A stretch of DNA of 14,392 nt. Origin: an uncultured Propionibacterium sp. Its GTDB lineage: Bacteria > Actinomycetota > Actinomycetes > Propionibacteriales > Propionibacteriaceae. Position numbers and translations under genes: made by a program. The stretch spans positions 1-14,392 of the forward strand of contig CALHWB010000010.1 of the NCBI GenBank assembly GCA_938036835.1, written 5' to 3'. Below, piece after piece: positions 1 to 8,069 of this stretch. Every line of letters starts with the position of its first letter. The stretch's first letter is position 1. The notes under the pieces were generated by a model that saw nothing but the letters and a program-made list of their open reading frames with translations, had not been told where the DNA came from and made no database searches.

Positions 1-405
1 GCGGCCGATCTGCTGGCCGAATTGCTGGCGCTCGCCCCCGGCCGGCGGCCACGCCCGGTGGCGTTGCTGCCGAGTTCCGAACGCGCCCGGCCGCTGCTCG
101 CCGACGGCCTGCGCACGGCCGGTTGGCGGGTACGCCGCACGGCGGTCTACCGGACCACGAACCGGCGGCCGCCCGCCGGTTCGGCGATCCATCGCGGCGC
201 CTTCGATGCGGTGCTGGTGCGGTCGCCCAGCGCGGCGGAGGCGCTGGCCGGGCTGGGCGTGCCGATCGCCGGGCTGCCGGTGTTCGCGGTGGGCCCGGTG
301 ACCGCGGCCAGTTGCCGGCGCCGGGGCTGGCGGGTGATCGAACTCGGCCAGACGGCTGCCGGCGCGGTGGCCGAGCGGATCGGGGCTTGGCGGGCGGCTG
401 GGTGA
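1..405 (+). CDS. hemD: Uroporphyrinogen-III synthase, C-terminal part (5' end outside window)
   Basis: This reading frame is open from the first base and stops with TGA at 403-405, so about 134 C-terminal residues are visible. HemD closes and inverts the D ring of hydroxymethylbilane to give uroporphyrinogen III, the common precursor of haem, sirohaem and corrinoids. The visible part fits the second Rossmann-like domain of the family: VALLPSSERARPLLADGL, then FDAVLVRSPSAAEAL, FAVGPVTAASCRRRGWRV and a closing GAVAERI. The family is poorly conserved, so the call rests on these spaced motifs plus the hemB and hemL genes immediately downstream. Whether the protein is fused to a uroporphyrinogen methyltransferase, as happens in some Gram-positives, cannot be seen. 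It ends 64 bp before hemB on the same strand and is probably in the same operon. Confidence 0.87.
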   Translation, partial: AADLLAELLALAPGRRPRPVALLPSSERARPLLADGLRTAGWRVRRTAVYRTTNRRPPAGSAIHRGAFDAVLVRSPSAAEALAGLGVPIAGLPVFAVGPVTAASCRRRGWRVIELGQTAAGAVAERIGAWRAAG

Positions 406-469
406 GGCCGGCTCACCTGGCCGGGGCGAACGCCCTGCACAACGGGTACCGATTGCGGAGGAAGAACCG

Positions 470-1459
470 ATGACAGATCGAGGGATCGTGCAACGACCAC
501 GGCGGGCCAGGCAGAGCGCCGGAGTGCGCAGGCTGTTGGCCGAGACCCGCCTGCATCCGGCGGAGCTGGTGCTGCCGCTGTTCGTGGTGGAGGGCCGGGC
601 CGAGCCACGCCCGGTGCCTTCGCTGCCGGGAGTCGTCCAGCACACCCTGGATTCTCTGGGCGAAGCCGCCCGCGCCGCGGCGGCGACCGGAATCGGCGCC
701 GTCATGCTGTTCGGCATTCCCCGGCGCAAGGACGCGATCGGTTCCGGCGCCACCGACCCGGAGGGCATCCTCGCCCGCGGTATCCGGGTGCTCGCCCAGG
801 CCGTGCCGCAACTGCCGGTCATCGCCGATCTCTGCCTGGACGAGTTCACCGATCACGGCCACTGTGGTGTTCTGGCCGACGACGGCCGGGTGGACAACGA
901 CGCCACCTTGACCCGCTATGAGCAGATGGCCGTGGTGCTCGCCGCGGCCGGCGCCACCATGGTGGGCACCTCGGGCATGATGGACGGCCAGGTCGGCGCG
1001 GTCCGGCGTGCCCTGGACGCGGCCGGCCACCAGGACACCATGGTGCTGGCCTATGCCGCGAAGTATGCCTCGGTCTGCTACGGCCCGTTCCGGGACGCGG
1101 TCGAATCCTCGCTGCGGGGGGATCGGCGCAGCTACCAGCAGGATCCCGCCAATGGCCGGGAGGCGCTGCGCGAGGTGCGGCTGGACATCGCCGAGGGGGC
1201 CGATGTGGTGCTGGTCAAGCCGGCGCTGACCTATCTGGATGTGGTCGCCCGGGTGGCTGCCCGGGCCGAGGTGCCGGTGGCGGCCTATCTGGTGTCGGGT
1301 GAGTTCGCGATGATCGAGCTGGCGGCCGCGGCCGGCCTGTGCGATCGCCGGGCCGCGATCTTGGAGGCGCTGACCGGCGTTCGCCGGGCCGGGGCCCGGA
1401 TCGTCGTCACCTATTGGGCGGCCGAGGTGGCAGGCTGGTTGCAGGAGGCGACCCGATGA
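470..1459 (+). CDS. hemB: Delta-aminolevulinic acid dehydratase (porphobilinogen synthase)
   Basis: HemB condenses two 5-aminolevulinate molecules to porphobilinogen in the cytoplasm. The 329 residues match the usual family length. Both Schiff-base lysines are present: K198 in AYAAKYASVCYGPFRDA and K250 in DVVLVKPALTYLDVV. The SGEFAMI substrate-binding segment lies near residue 276. The metal-site segment DLCLDEFTDHGHCG has C122, D124 and C132, a mixture of the zinc-type (Cys-Cys-Cys) and the magnesium-type (Ala-Asp-Asp) patterns. The usual APSDMMDG loop reads GTSGMMDG. The ATG at 470 is preceded by a strong ribosome site, GGAGGAA at 457-463. The stop codon overlaps the start of hemL (ATGA), indicating translational coupling. 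Confidence 0.97.
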   Translation: MTDRGIVQRPRRARQSAGVRRLLAETRLHPAELVLPLFVVEGRAEPRPVPSLPGVVQHTLDSLGEAARAAAATGIGAVMLFGIPRRKDAIGSGATDPEGILARGIRVLAQAVPQLPVIADLCLDEFTDHGHCGVLADDGRVDNDATLTRYEQMAVVLAAAGATMVGTSGMMDGQVGAVRRALDAAGHQDTMVLAYAAKYASVCYGPFRDAVESSLRGDRRSYQQDPANGREALREVRLDIAEGADVVLVKPALTYLDVVARVAARAEVPVAAYLVSGEFAMIELAAAAGLCDRRAAILEALTGVRRAGARIVVTYWAAEVAGWLQEATR

Positions 1460-2832
1460 CCCACGAGAACGCGACAAGACCGATGTCCCGCCAGGCGGTA
1501 GCCCGGCTGCTGGCCCAGGATGCCGCCGATGTCCCCTTGAGCAACGAGGAGCTGTTCGCGCGCGCGCGCCGGGTGATGCCCGGCGGGGTGTCCTCCCCGG
1601 TGCGGGCCTTCGGCGCGGTCGGTGGGACGCCCAGGTTTGCCGCCAGCGCTCAGGGGGCCTGGCTGACCGATGCCGAGGGCCGCCGGTACCTGGATCTGGT
1701 GGGTAGCTGGGGGCCGATGATCCTGGGGCATGCCCATCCCGGGGTGCTCGCCGCGACGCAGCGGGCGGTGCAGGATTCGACCTCATTCGGCGCCCCTAGC
1801 ATCCCCGAGTTGCTGCTGGCCGAGCAGGTGGTCGCCCGCGTCGCCCCGGTGGAGCGGGTGCGGTTCACCTCCAGCGGCACCGAGGCGCTGCTGACCGCGG
1901 TCCGGCTGGCCCGGGCGGCCACCGGCCGGTCGAAGATCGTCAAGTTCGCCGGCTGCTATCACGGGCATTCCGATGCCCTGCTGGTGGCGGCCGGATCCGG
2001 TGTGGCCACGCTGGGGCTGCCCGATTCGCCGGGGGTCACGGCTGCCGCCGCCGCGGACACCGTGGTATTGCCCTACGGCCGGCTCGATCTGGTGGCCGAG
2101 GTCTTTGCCGCCCATGGCGATCAGATCGCCGCGGTGCTGACCGAGGCGGTGCCGGCGAACATGGGCGTCGTGGTGCCTCCGGAGGGTTTCAATCGGGGGT
2201 TGCGCGAGTTGTGCGCCGCGGCCGGCGCATTGTTCGTCATGGACGAGGTGTTGACCGGGTTCCGGTTGTCGGCCGCGGGCGGCTGGGGGCTGTCGGGTGA
2301 GCCGGAGGGTTGGGCGCCGGATCTGTTCGCCTTCGGCAAGGTGATCGGCGGTGGGCTGCCGCTGGCCGCGGTGGGCGGGCCGGGCGGCCTGCTGGACCGG
2401 TTGGCGCCGGCCGGGCCGGTCTATCAGGCCGGGACGCTCAGCGGGAATCCCGCCGCCGCGGCCGCCGGGCTGGCGACCTTGCGGCTGCTCGATGCCGACG
2501 CCTACCGCCGCCTCGACCGGATCGCCGAATCGGTCATCGGGCTGGCCCGCGACGCCCTGGACGCGGTTGGTGTGCCCTACCGGATCAACCGGGTCGGCAA
2601 CCTGTTCAGCGTGTTCTTCACCGACACCGATGTGGTCGATTATGCGACCGCGCGCCGCCAGGACGCAGCCCGGTTCGCCCGGTTCTTCCACGCCATGCTG
2701 GCGGCCGGGGTTTGGCTGCCGCCGAGCGGTTACGAGGCCTGGTTCTGTTCCACCGCGATCGGGGACGCCGAGTTGGCGCATCTGGCCGCCGCCCTGGCCG
2801 AGGGGGCGCAGGCCGCCGCCCGCGAGGCCTGA
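1456..2832 (+). CDS. hemL: Glutamate-1-semialdehyde 2,1-aminomutase
   Basis: This PLP enzyme converts glutamate-1-semialdehyde to 5-aminolevulinate, the last step of the C5 pathway, so the organism makes its tetrapyrroles from glutamyl-tRNA. The 458-residue protein shows MPGGVSSPVRAF near residue 41, SGTEALLTAVRLAR from 140, the CYHGHSDA segment at 167-174, MDEVLTGFR with the PLP-ring aspartate D263, and FGKVIGGGLP with Schiff-base lysine K295. AGTLSGNP follows later. I chose the ATG at 1456 because AGGAGG lies just upstream and the codon overlaps the hemB stop by 4 bp. A second ATG at 1483 would give a more usual N-terminus, and the reading frame is open further upstream inside hemB. A hairpin follows the stop by 11 bp. 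Confidence 0.97.
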   Translation: MTHENATRPMSRQAVARLLAQDAADVPLSNEELFARARRVMPGGVSSPVRAFGAVGGTPRFAASAQGAWLTDAEGRRYLDLVGSWGPMILGHAHPGVLAATQRAVQDSTSFGAPSIPELLLAEQVVARVAPVERVRFTSSGTEALLTAVRLARAATGRSKIVKFAGCYHGHSDALLVAAGSGVATLGLPDSPGVTAAAAADTVVLPYGRLDLVAEVFAAHGDQIAAVLTEAVPANMGVVVPPEGFNRGLRELCAAAGALFVMDEVLTGFRLSAAGGWGLSGEPEGWAPDLFAFGKVIGGGLPLAAVGGPGGLLDRLAPAGPVYQAGTLSGNPAAAAAGLATLRLLDADAYRRLDRIAESVIGLARDALDAVGVPYRINRVGNLFSVFFTDTDVVDYATARRQDAARFARFFHAMLAAGVWLPPSGYEAWFCSTAIGDAELAHLAAALAEGAQAAAREA

Positions 2833-2843
2833 ACCCGGTTTAC

Positions 2844-2862
2844 ACCCGGCCGATCGCCGGGT
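2844..2862 (+). terminator. Terminator-like hairpin after hemL
   Basis: Seven base pairs, ACCCGGC with GCCGGGT, enclose a 5-base loop 11 bp after the hemL stop. There is no clear T-tract, as is common in GC-rich actinobacteria. The position between convergent operons supports a termination role. Confidence 0.6.
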
Positions 2863-2873
2863 CGTCGTGGTGT

Positions 2874-2912
2874 CCCGCCACGGCGGGGGCGAGCCCGCCC
2901 GGTATCGGCGGG
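2874..2912. terminator. Two further GC hairpins between convergent operons
   Basis: CCCGC pairs with GCGGG (2874-2878 with 2883-2887). CCCGCC pairs with GGCGGG (2894-2899 with 2907-2912, 7-base loop). They lie between the hemL stop and the stop of the ATPase gene on the opposite strand, so they could terminate either transcript. The rest of 2833-2968 shows nothing else recognisable. Confidence 0.45.
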
Positions 2913-2968
2913 ATGCGGCTGCCGCAGGTGATTCCCGCGCCTCGCCGGTACCCGGGTGGGCGGCGCCC

Positions 2969-3667
2969 TCAGGGCTGCTCGACTACCCGGCCGCCCACGA
3001 ACCGGTAGCTGCGCTGGCTCATGGCCGCCACCAGATCGTGGTCGTGTGAGATGAGCAGCACGCTGACGCCCTGCTCGGCGTGCAGGCGACGGATCAGGGT
3101 CATCATCTGGGCCTGTACCGACAGGTCGAGCATCGAACTGGCCTCGTCCAGCAGCAGGCACCGTGGGGATACCACCAGGCAGCGCGCCAGCGCCAGGCGT
3201 TGCAGCTGTCCCCCGCTCAGCTGGTGGGGGTAGCGGTCGAGCAGGCCGTCCTCCAGGCCCAGCGAGGCGAGTTGTCCGGCGATCTGCTGGGCATGGTTCG
3301 CCCCGGCCAGTTTGAACAGCCGCAACGGTTCGGTCAGCGAACGGCGGAGCAGCCAGCGGGGGTTGAAGGCGTTGCGCGGATCCTGGAAGACCACCTGTAC
3401 CTCCCGATGGATCAGCCGGCGTTCGGCGCGGCGCAGGCCGGCCAGGTCGGTGCCGCGATAGCGGATCCGGCCGGCCTGCCAGTCGGTCAATCCGAAGAAC
3501 ATCCGCAGCAGGGTGGATTTCCCGCAGCCGCTTGGCCCGGTCAGCCCGACGATCTCGTGTCGGCCCAATTGCAGGCTGACATCGGTGAAAACCCGGATCC
3601 GGGGCCTGCCGAGAGCCGTGCGATAGCTCTTGGCCACCTGCTCGAACTCGATCAGTGGGCCAGGCAC
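2969..3667 (-). CDS. Nickel/peptide-type ABC transporter ATP-binding protein (NikE/DppF-like)
   Basis: This is the second ATPase of the importer and the last gene of the five-gene operon. The 232-residue protein contains Walker A GPSGCGKST (44-52), Q-loop glutamine Q95 in VFQDPRNAFNP, signature LSGGQLQR (150-157), Walker B LLLDE (171-175) and H-loop H208 in LISHD. After Walker B the usual PTSALD reads ASSMLD. The protein ends soon after the H-loop domain and lacks the C-terminal Opp/Dpp extension, so it is shorter than typical family members. The start is a GTG at 3667 with AGGA a few bases upstream. It overlaps the end of the first ATPase gene by 16 bp. The frame stays open further upstream, but only inside that gene. 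The substrate is inferred from the riboswitch of the operon, not from this protein. Confidence 0.92.
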   Translation of the reverse strand: MPGPLIEFEQVAKSYRTALGRPRIRVFTDVSLQLGRHEIVGLTGPSGCGKSTLLRMFFGLTDWQAGRIRYRGTDLAGLRRAERRLIHREVQVVFQDPRNAFNPRWLLRRSLTEPLRLFKLAGANHAQQIAGQLASLGLEDGLLDRYPHQLSGGQLQRLALARCLVVSPRCLLLDEASSMLDLSVQAQMMTLIRRLHAEQGVSVLLISHDHDLVAAMSQRSYRFVGGRVVEQP

Positions 3668-4581
3668 AGCATCCTGCTTCCGGTTTCGGTTTCCTGCATC
3701 GCCGTCAGCTCGCGGCATCCGGGACGCGCCAGCTGGCAGCGTTCGGCGAAGGGGCAGCCGTGCGGCACGGTGTAGAAGCTGGGCGATTCGCCGGGAATCG
3801 GGTGCATTCCCCGGCTGGGTAGCGCGGCTATCAGGCCCCGGGAATAGGGGTGGCCCGGGCCGGCGAAGAATCGGCGCGCCGGGGCCTGCTCGACCAGCCG
3901 GGAGCCGTAGAAGACCCACACCTCGTCGGCGACCTGTTCGGCCAGGGTCACGTCGTGGGTGATCACCAGCAGGCTACGCCCGGCGGCGGCCAATCCGGCG
4001 ATCACCGAACGTACTCGCCGGACGTTCCCGGGGTCCAGGCCCTTGGTCGGTTCGTCCAGGATCAAGAAACCCGGCTCCAATCCCAGGCCGGTAGCGATCA
4101 GGGCGCGCTGGGCCATACCGCCGGACAGCTCGAAGGAGTATCTCCGGGCCACGCCATTGGGCAGCGCGACCCGGTTTAGCAGGCGGTTGGCGAACCCGGC
4201 CTTCTGCCGGCGGCGGATGCGGCGGCGCCGGATGGCCGTTTCGGCCAGCAGTTCATCGATGCGGTAGGCCGGGTTCAGTGCCGATAGCGGATTCTGGGCA
4301 ACCCAGCCGAGTTCGCTGCCCCGCAGCAGGTCCCAGTCCCGGTCGGCCATCCCCACCAGTTCGCGTCCGGCAAACCGGATGCTGCCCCGCAATTCGGCGT
4401 TGTAGGGCAGCAGGCCCATGATTGCCGCGCCGAGTACCGATTTGCCGGAGCCGCTTTCGCCGATAATGGCGGTCACCTGGCCGGCCGCGATATCGGCGGT
4501 CACCGCGGTGACGGCATATCCCCAGCCATGCGCGGTCCGGAACCGGACGCTGACCTCGCGCAGTTCGACGATCGCGGCCAT
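3652..4581 (-). CDS. Nickel/peptide-type ABC transporter ATP-binding protein (NikD/DppD-like)
   Basis: This is the first ATPase subunit of the importer. The 309-residue protein has Walker A GESGSGKS (41-48), Q-loop in WVAQNPLSALNP (Q96), signature LSGGMAQR (152-159), Walker B LILDEPTKGLD (173-183) and H-loop H209. A C-terminal Opp/Dpp extension follows, starting at HPYSRGL (244-250). It carries four cysteines (C276, C282, C289, C306) in the GCPFAERC region. A comparable cysteine cluster is known in the OppD/DppD family. The ATG at 4581 shares one base with the stop of the upstream permease (TGATG), which indicates tight translational coupling. Confidence 0.95.
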   Translation of the reverse strand: MAAIVELREVSVRFRTAHGWGYAVTAVTADIAAGQVTAIIGESGSGKSVLGAAIMGLLPYNAELRGSIRFAGRELVGMADRDWDLLRGSELGWVAQNPLSALNPAYRIDELLAETAIRRRRIRRRQKAGFANRLLNRVALPNGVARRYSFELSGGMAQRALIATGLGLEPGFLILDEPTKGLDPGNVRRVRSVIAGLAAAGRSLLVITHDVTLAEQVADEVWVFYGSRLVEQAPARRFFAGPGHPYSRGLIAALPSRGMHPIPGESPSFYTVPHGCPFAERCQLARPGCRELTAMQETETGSRMLCLAH

Positions 4582-5405
4582 CAGCCCACCGCCAGGGTGT
4601 CATTGCGGTGGATATCCCAGTGGTCTCGCAGCAGCTCGCCCAGCCGGGCAATCGAGAAGGCGGCGGCGAACAGCATCGCGGCCGGTGCCAGCAGGGCCCA
4701 CGGTTGCTGGCCGAAATACTGCCGGGCGTCCTGGATCATCACCCCCCAGTCGGGGGTGGGGGGTTGCAATCCCACCCCGATGAAGCTCAGGGCCGCTATC
4801 GTCAGGACCATCCGCCCCATCCGGTGCATGGCCAATACGATCAGGGTGGGCATGGCCAGCGGCAGCAGATGGTGGACGATCAGATAGCCGCTGCCCGGCA
4901 GATAGACCTTGGCGGCGGTCACGAACTGCTCGGCACGCAGCGCCCGCAGCTGCGACCTGACTACCCGGGCCACCCCGGACCAGCCGGTCAGCACCATGGC
5001 CAGGAAGATGGAAAGGTTGCTGGCGCCCAGCACCCCGACCACCGCTATCGAGATGCTCAGCCCGGGTAGGCCCTGGAAGATGCTCAGCAGGGTCTGCACG
5101 GCCGCGTCCATCGCCTTGCCGAACCAGCCGGCCAGCGAGCCGAAGAAGATGCCGATGAGCATGCCGGCGATGGTTGCGGCGCTGCTGATCAGCAATGCCC
5201 CGCGTCCCCCATACAGCACGCGGGAGGCGACGTCGCGTCCCAGGCTGTCGGTGCCCAGCCAGTGGGCGAGGCTGGGTGCCTGGTTGCGGCTGCTCATGTC
5301 GGTGGCGATGGGATCGCCCGGGGCCAGCAGCGGCGCCAGCAGGCTGATCAGCACCACCGCTGCCAGCAGCGCCGAGACCGCCCAGATCGCCCGCCTGGTC
5401 TTCAT
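4581..5405 (-). CDS. Nickel/peptide-type ABC transporter permease (NikC/DppC-like)
   Basis: This is the second membrane subunit. The 274-residue protein opens with a hydrophobic segment (about residues 7-27). The DppC-family hallmark WLGTDSLGRDVASRVLYGGR follows, then several more hydrophobic segments. The cytoplasmic coupling (EAA-like) loop reads EQFVTAAKVYLPGSG and runs into HHLLPLAMPTLIV. SFIGVGLQPPTPDWGVMI near the C-terminus is also typical. The reading frame continues far upstream, but the ATG at 5405 overlaps the stop of the first permease by 4 bp (ATGA) and matches family N-termini. Confidence 0.95.
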   Translation of the reverse strand: MKTRRAIWAVSALLAAVVLISLLAPLLAPGDPIATDMSSRNQAPSLAHWLGTDSLGRDVASRVLYGGRGALLISSAATIAGMLIGIFFGSLAGWFGKAMDAAVQTLLSIFQGLPGLSISIAVVGVLGASNLSIFLAMVLTGWSGVARVVRSQLRALRAEQFVTAAKVYLPGSGYLIVHHLLPLAMPTLIVLAMHRMGRMVLTIAALSFIGVGLQPPTPDWGVMIQDARQYFGQQPWALLAPAAMLFAAAFSIARLGELLRDHWDIHRNDTLAVG

Positions 5406-6337
5406 ATCGCCTGGCGCAATCGGGGCTGGATGAGCAGTTGCACGGTGTCCACGAGCAGGAAGACCGCCAGACAGCACAATCCCATCGCCACCACGTAGGC
5501 CTGCACGGCCGGGTAGTCGTGCGCGTTGATCGATTTCAGGATCCACTGCCCCAGCCCGGGCAGCGCGAAGATCGACTCGGCCACCGTGGATCCGCCCAGG
5601 ATGCCAACGAAATAGTTGCCCCACAGGCTCAGGACGCTGGCCAGCGCATTCGGCAGGGCGTGTTTGGCCGCGGCGAACCGGAAGGAGAATCCTTTCGCCC
5701 GGGCCATCTCGAAATACTCCGCGCCGAAGGTGGTCAGCAGATCGGCGCGCAGCACCCGGGTGATCTGGGTGGTGGAGCTCATCGAGATGGCCAGGGCGGG
5801 CAGGATCAACGAACCGGGGCCCCGGTAGCCGCTGGTGGGCAGCACCCGCAGCGTCTCGGCGAAGACCAGCACCAGCACCAATGCCACCAGGAATCCCGGC
5901 AGCGCCGAGAAGATGCTGGTCAGCCCCAGGAAGATGCGGTCGATCAGGCTGTTGGCGTGCATGGCCAGCAGCAGCCCCAGCGGTATCGAGGTGATCACCA
6001 TGATGGCGATCGCAAGCAGCGACAGCTGGGCGGTGACCGGCGCCCGAAGCATCAGCTCGTGGGCGATCGATCGGTTGGACATGAACGAGACCCCGATATT
6101 GCCTTGCAGCAATTGCCCAAGCCAGCGGGCATACTGCTCGATCAGGGAACGGTCCAGGCCCAGGGCCTGGCGAACCTGGTCGAGTTGCTCCTGGGTTGGC
6201 ACGCTGACCCCGTCCGAGGCGAGGATCGCATAGGCGGGATCTCCCGGGGCCAGCTGCCCCAGGAGGAAGCTGAGCACCGTGATGCCGAAGAAGGTGAGCA
6301 CCCCCTGGATCAGGTGCCGCAGCAATACCCGCACCAT
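5402..6337 (-). CDS. Nickel/peptide-type ABC transporter permease (NikB/DppB-like)
   Basis: This is the first membrane subunit, about 311 residues. Typical DppB-family features are the N-terminal LLRHLIQGVLTFFGITVLSF membrane segment, LAPGDPA, a long periplasm-equivalent segment with ALGLDRSLIEQYARWL and GNIGVSF, and later membrane helices. The coupling loop reads EYFEMARAKGFS and runs into KHALPNALASVLSLWG. The C-terminal ESIFALPGLGQWILKSI is also characteristic. I chose the ATG at 6337 because MVRVLLRHL matches family N-termini. A TTG at 6346, overlapping the binding-protein stop, would add three residues. Neither start has a strong ribosome site, so translation probably depends on coupling to the upstream gene. 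Confidence 0.93.
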   Translation of the reverse strand: MVRVLLRHLIQGVLTFFGITVLSFLLGQLAPGDPAYAILASDGVSVPTQEQLDQVRQALGLDRSLIEQYARWLGQLLQGNIGVSFMSNRSIAHELMLRAPVTAQLSLLAIAIMVITSIPLGLLLAMHANSLIDRIFLGLTSIFSALPGFLVALVLVLVFAETLRVLPTSGYRGPGSLILPALAISMSSTTQITRVLRADLLTTFGAEYFEMARAKGFSFRFAAAKHALPNALASVLSLWGNYFVGILGGSTVAESIFALPGLGQWILKSINAHDYPAVQAYVVAMGLCCLAVFLLVDTVQLLIQPRLRQAI

Positions 6338-6342
6338 GCCGG

Positions 6343-7893
6343 TCAACCAGCCCAGTGCATCTGGGACAGGGTGACTCCGTAGGCGGTGGCGTCGTAGCCG
6401 GCCAGATCCCGATGGTGCACCACCAGGTAGTGGTCGTGGTAGAGCGCCAGGGTGGGCAGGGTCTCCAGGGCCAGCTCTTGCAACTGCTTGTAGAGCTCCA
6501 TCCGCCGTCCGGAGTCGAGTTCGGTGGCGGCCTGGTTGAGCAGGGCGGTGGCCTCGGGATTGTTGTAGCGTCCACCGTTGTTCGGGCCCATGAAGACCTT
6601 CAGCATCGTCACCGGGTCGCCGTCTGGCATGCCCTGGGTGTGGAAGGACAGGTCGAAGTTGCCATCGGCCCGCCGTTTCTGCTGTTCGCTGCCCTCAAGG
6701 ATGGTGATGGTCACATCGATGCCGATCTCCTTGAGCACCGACTGCACGTATTCGGCCTGCTCCTTGTAGGGGTAGCGGTCGATGCCGTACTGGGGCACCA
6801 GCAATTCCAGCGGCAGCCGCCGGTCGCCCAGCACCTCGGCGGCCAGCTTCTTGGCCTGCTCCGGGTCGTGGACGGGGTTATCGGCGACGAAGCCCAGCTC
6901 CGAGGCATTCAGCGGGTTTGCCGAGGCCAGGGCGTAGCCCCGGTAGAACTCGTCGACGATGAGCCGCCGGTCGATGGCCCAGGACATGGCCTTTACCAGC
7001 CGCGGATCGTTGAGGTATTCGCGAGATTGGTTGACCTGCATGAAGTGGGTGATGGTGGAGGGCCGCGACGAGATCACGAACTCGTCCGACTGGGCCAGTT
7101 CGGCGGCCTGGGATGGCCAGATCGCCCCGATATCCAGGACGCCTTGGATCTCGCCGGAACGCAGCGCAGCCGCCCGGGTGTCGGCGTTGGGCATGGAGAG
7201 CACCTTGACGCTGTGCACCTTCGCCTTGTCGCCCCAGTAGTTCTCGTTGGCCTCCAGGACGGTGTACTGGTCGGCTTGGTGTTCCACGATCCGGAAGGGG
7301 CCGGTGCCTTGCACCACGGTGCCGAAGTCGCCGTTTTCGTCCAGGCATTTCGGGCTTACCATCGGGCTGCCGAAGTTAGTCAACCGTTGAATGGCCGATG
7401 GCGAGGGGACGTTGAAGACGAGTTTGACGGTGTGGTCGGCTACTTTCTCGACGCGTTCCAGGCCCGGGTAGGTTTTGGCGGCGTCCAGGGTGTAGAACGG
7501 CGACTTTTTGGGGCTGTGCTGTACGACCCGGTCGATGTTAGCGATCACCGCATCGGCGTTGAAGGGTTCCCCATCGTGGAAGGTGACCTGCTCGCGCAGC
7601 GAGATCGTCCACTCCTTACCGTCGTCGGACATCTGCCAGTCGGTGGCCAGGGCGGGCGCCGGCGCGCCGTCCTCGCCCAGGTTCACCAGCGGTTCCCAAA
7701 CCTGCAGGATCAGGCTGGAATAGTAGCCGTCCTTCTCGCCGGGGCTCAGATCGCGGGGTGCGGCCAACACGACCTGCTTGTTGTAGAGCTCTTCGGCTGG
7801 GGCCGACGGTGCGCCGGTGCCACCGCCCGAGCAGCCCGCCAGGGCAAGTAGCATCGCCAATAGCGCGGCGAAGTAGTGGATCAAACGCTTCAC
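6343..7893 (-). CDS. Lipoprotein substrate-binding protein of a nickel/peptide-type (family 5) ABC importer; candidate cobalt or corrinoid binder
   Basis: This is the first gene of the importer operon, 516 residues. The N-terminus is a lipoprotein signal: basic start VKR, hydrophobic core LLAMLLALAG, and lipobox LAGC with C21 as the expected lipid-modified residue. Family-5 binding-protein motifs follow: WTISLREQVTFHDGEPFNADAV, then QGTGPFRIVEHQ, NENYWGDKAKV, VKAMSWAIDRRLIVDEFYRG and YKQLQELALETLPTLALYHD. Near the C-terminus a histidine-rich stretch, YHDHYLVVHHRD, could contribute to metal binding, but this is speculative. The GTG start at 7893 has AGGAGA at 7898-7903. Upstream in-frame codons run through the leader and are not expected to be translated. 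A cobalamin riboswitch in the leader suggests repression when B12 is plentiful. Peptide or nickel transport remains possible. Confidence 0.9.
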   Translation of the reverse strand: MKRLIHYFAALLAMLLALAGCSGGGTGAPSAPAEELYNKQVVLAAPRDLSPGEKDGYYSSLILQVWEPLVNLGEDGAPAPALATDWQMSDDGKEWTISLREQVTFHDGEPFNADAVIANIDRVVQHSPKKSPFYTLDAAKTYPGLERVEKVADHTVKLVFNVPSPSAIQRLTNFGSPMVSPKCLDENGDFGTVVQGTGPFRIVEHQADQYTVLEANENYWGDKAKVHSVKVLSMPNADTRAAALRSGEIQGVLDIGAIWPSQAAELAQSDEFVISSRPSTITHFMQVNQSREYLNDPRLVKAMSWAIDRRLIVDEFYRGYALASANPLNASELGFVADNPVHDPEQAKKLAAEVLGDRRLPLELLVPQYGIDRYPYKEQAEYVQSVLKEIGIDVTITILEGSEQQKRRADGNFDLSFHTQGMPDGDPVTMLKVFMGPNNGGRYNNPEATALLNQAATELDSGRRMELYKQLQELALETLPTLALYHDHYLVVHHRDLAGYDATAYGVTLSQMHWAG

Positions 7894-7898
7894 TGCGT

Positions 7899-7932
7899 CT
7901 CCTAACCAGAGGTTCCGGATATCGACCAGGAG
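7899..7932 (-). promoter_or_regulatory. Possible Shine-Dalgarno-sequestering helix upstream of the binding-protein gene
   Basis: In the transcript, CTCCT (7932-7928) can pair with AGGAG of the ribosome site (7903-7899). A small AACC-TCT-GGTT hairpin stacks directly next to it. This arrangement could be the translational expression platform of the upstream cobalamin riboswitch. The helix is only 5 bp, so the call is tentative. Confidence 0.3.
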
Positions 7933-7979
7933 TCCGGCAACAGACCAGAGGCGAGCGCGACATCCAGGGCCGGCCGCCG

Positions 7980-8012
7980 GATCCGCGGCCCGCCACCCGG
8001 GCCGGCCGGATC
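7980..8012 (-). promoter_or_regulatory. Strong GC hairpin in the B12 leader
   Basis: GATCCG (7980-7985) pairs with CGGATC (8007-8012). GGCCCG (7987-7992) pairs with CGGGCC (7998-8003) around a 5-base loop. This gives 12 bp interrupted by a 1/3-base internal loop. It lies between the riboswitch core and the binding-protein start. No U-tract follows, so it may be a weak attenuator, part of the expression platform, or a spacer structure. Confidence 0.5.
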
Positions 8013-8069
8013 TAGGCGGACGCATGCGTTTGGATCGCGATCATCCTCGTGACCGCACCATCCACCTAT

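Noticed and set aside
413..1786. Long - strand frame opposite hemB
   Set aside because: It is antisense to a well-conserved enzyme and has a Pro/Arg/His-rich composition typical of shadow frames.
5405..6575. N-terminal extension of the second permease through the first permease gene
   Set aside because: The extra residues are Pro/Gly/Arg-rich, and the ATG overlapping the upstream stop matches the family N-terminus.
6355..7851. A 498-codon open frame on the + strand opposite the binding-protein gene
   Set aside because: The translation is low-complexity G/V/Q/H-rich without any family motif, and the - strand encodes a clear lipoprotein binding protein.
7894..8025. N-terminal extension of the binding protein into the leader
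   Set aside because: The lipoprotein signal begins at the GTG with a good ribosome site. The extension would place about 44 Pro/Arg-rich residues before the signal peptide and run through the GC hairpin.
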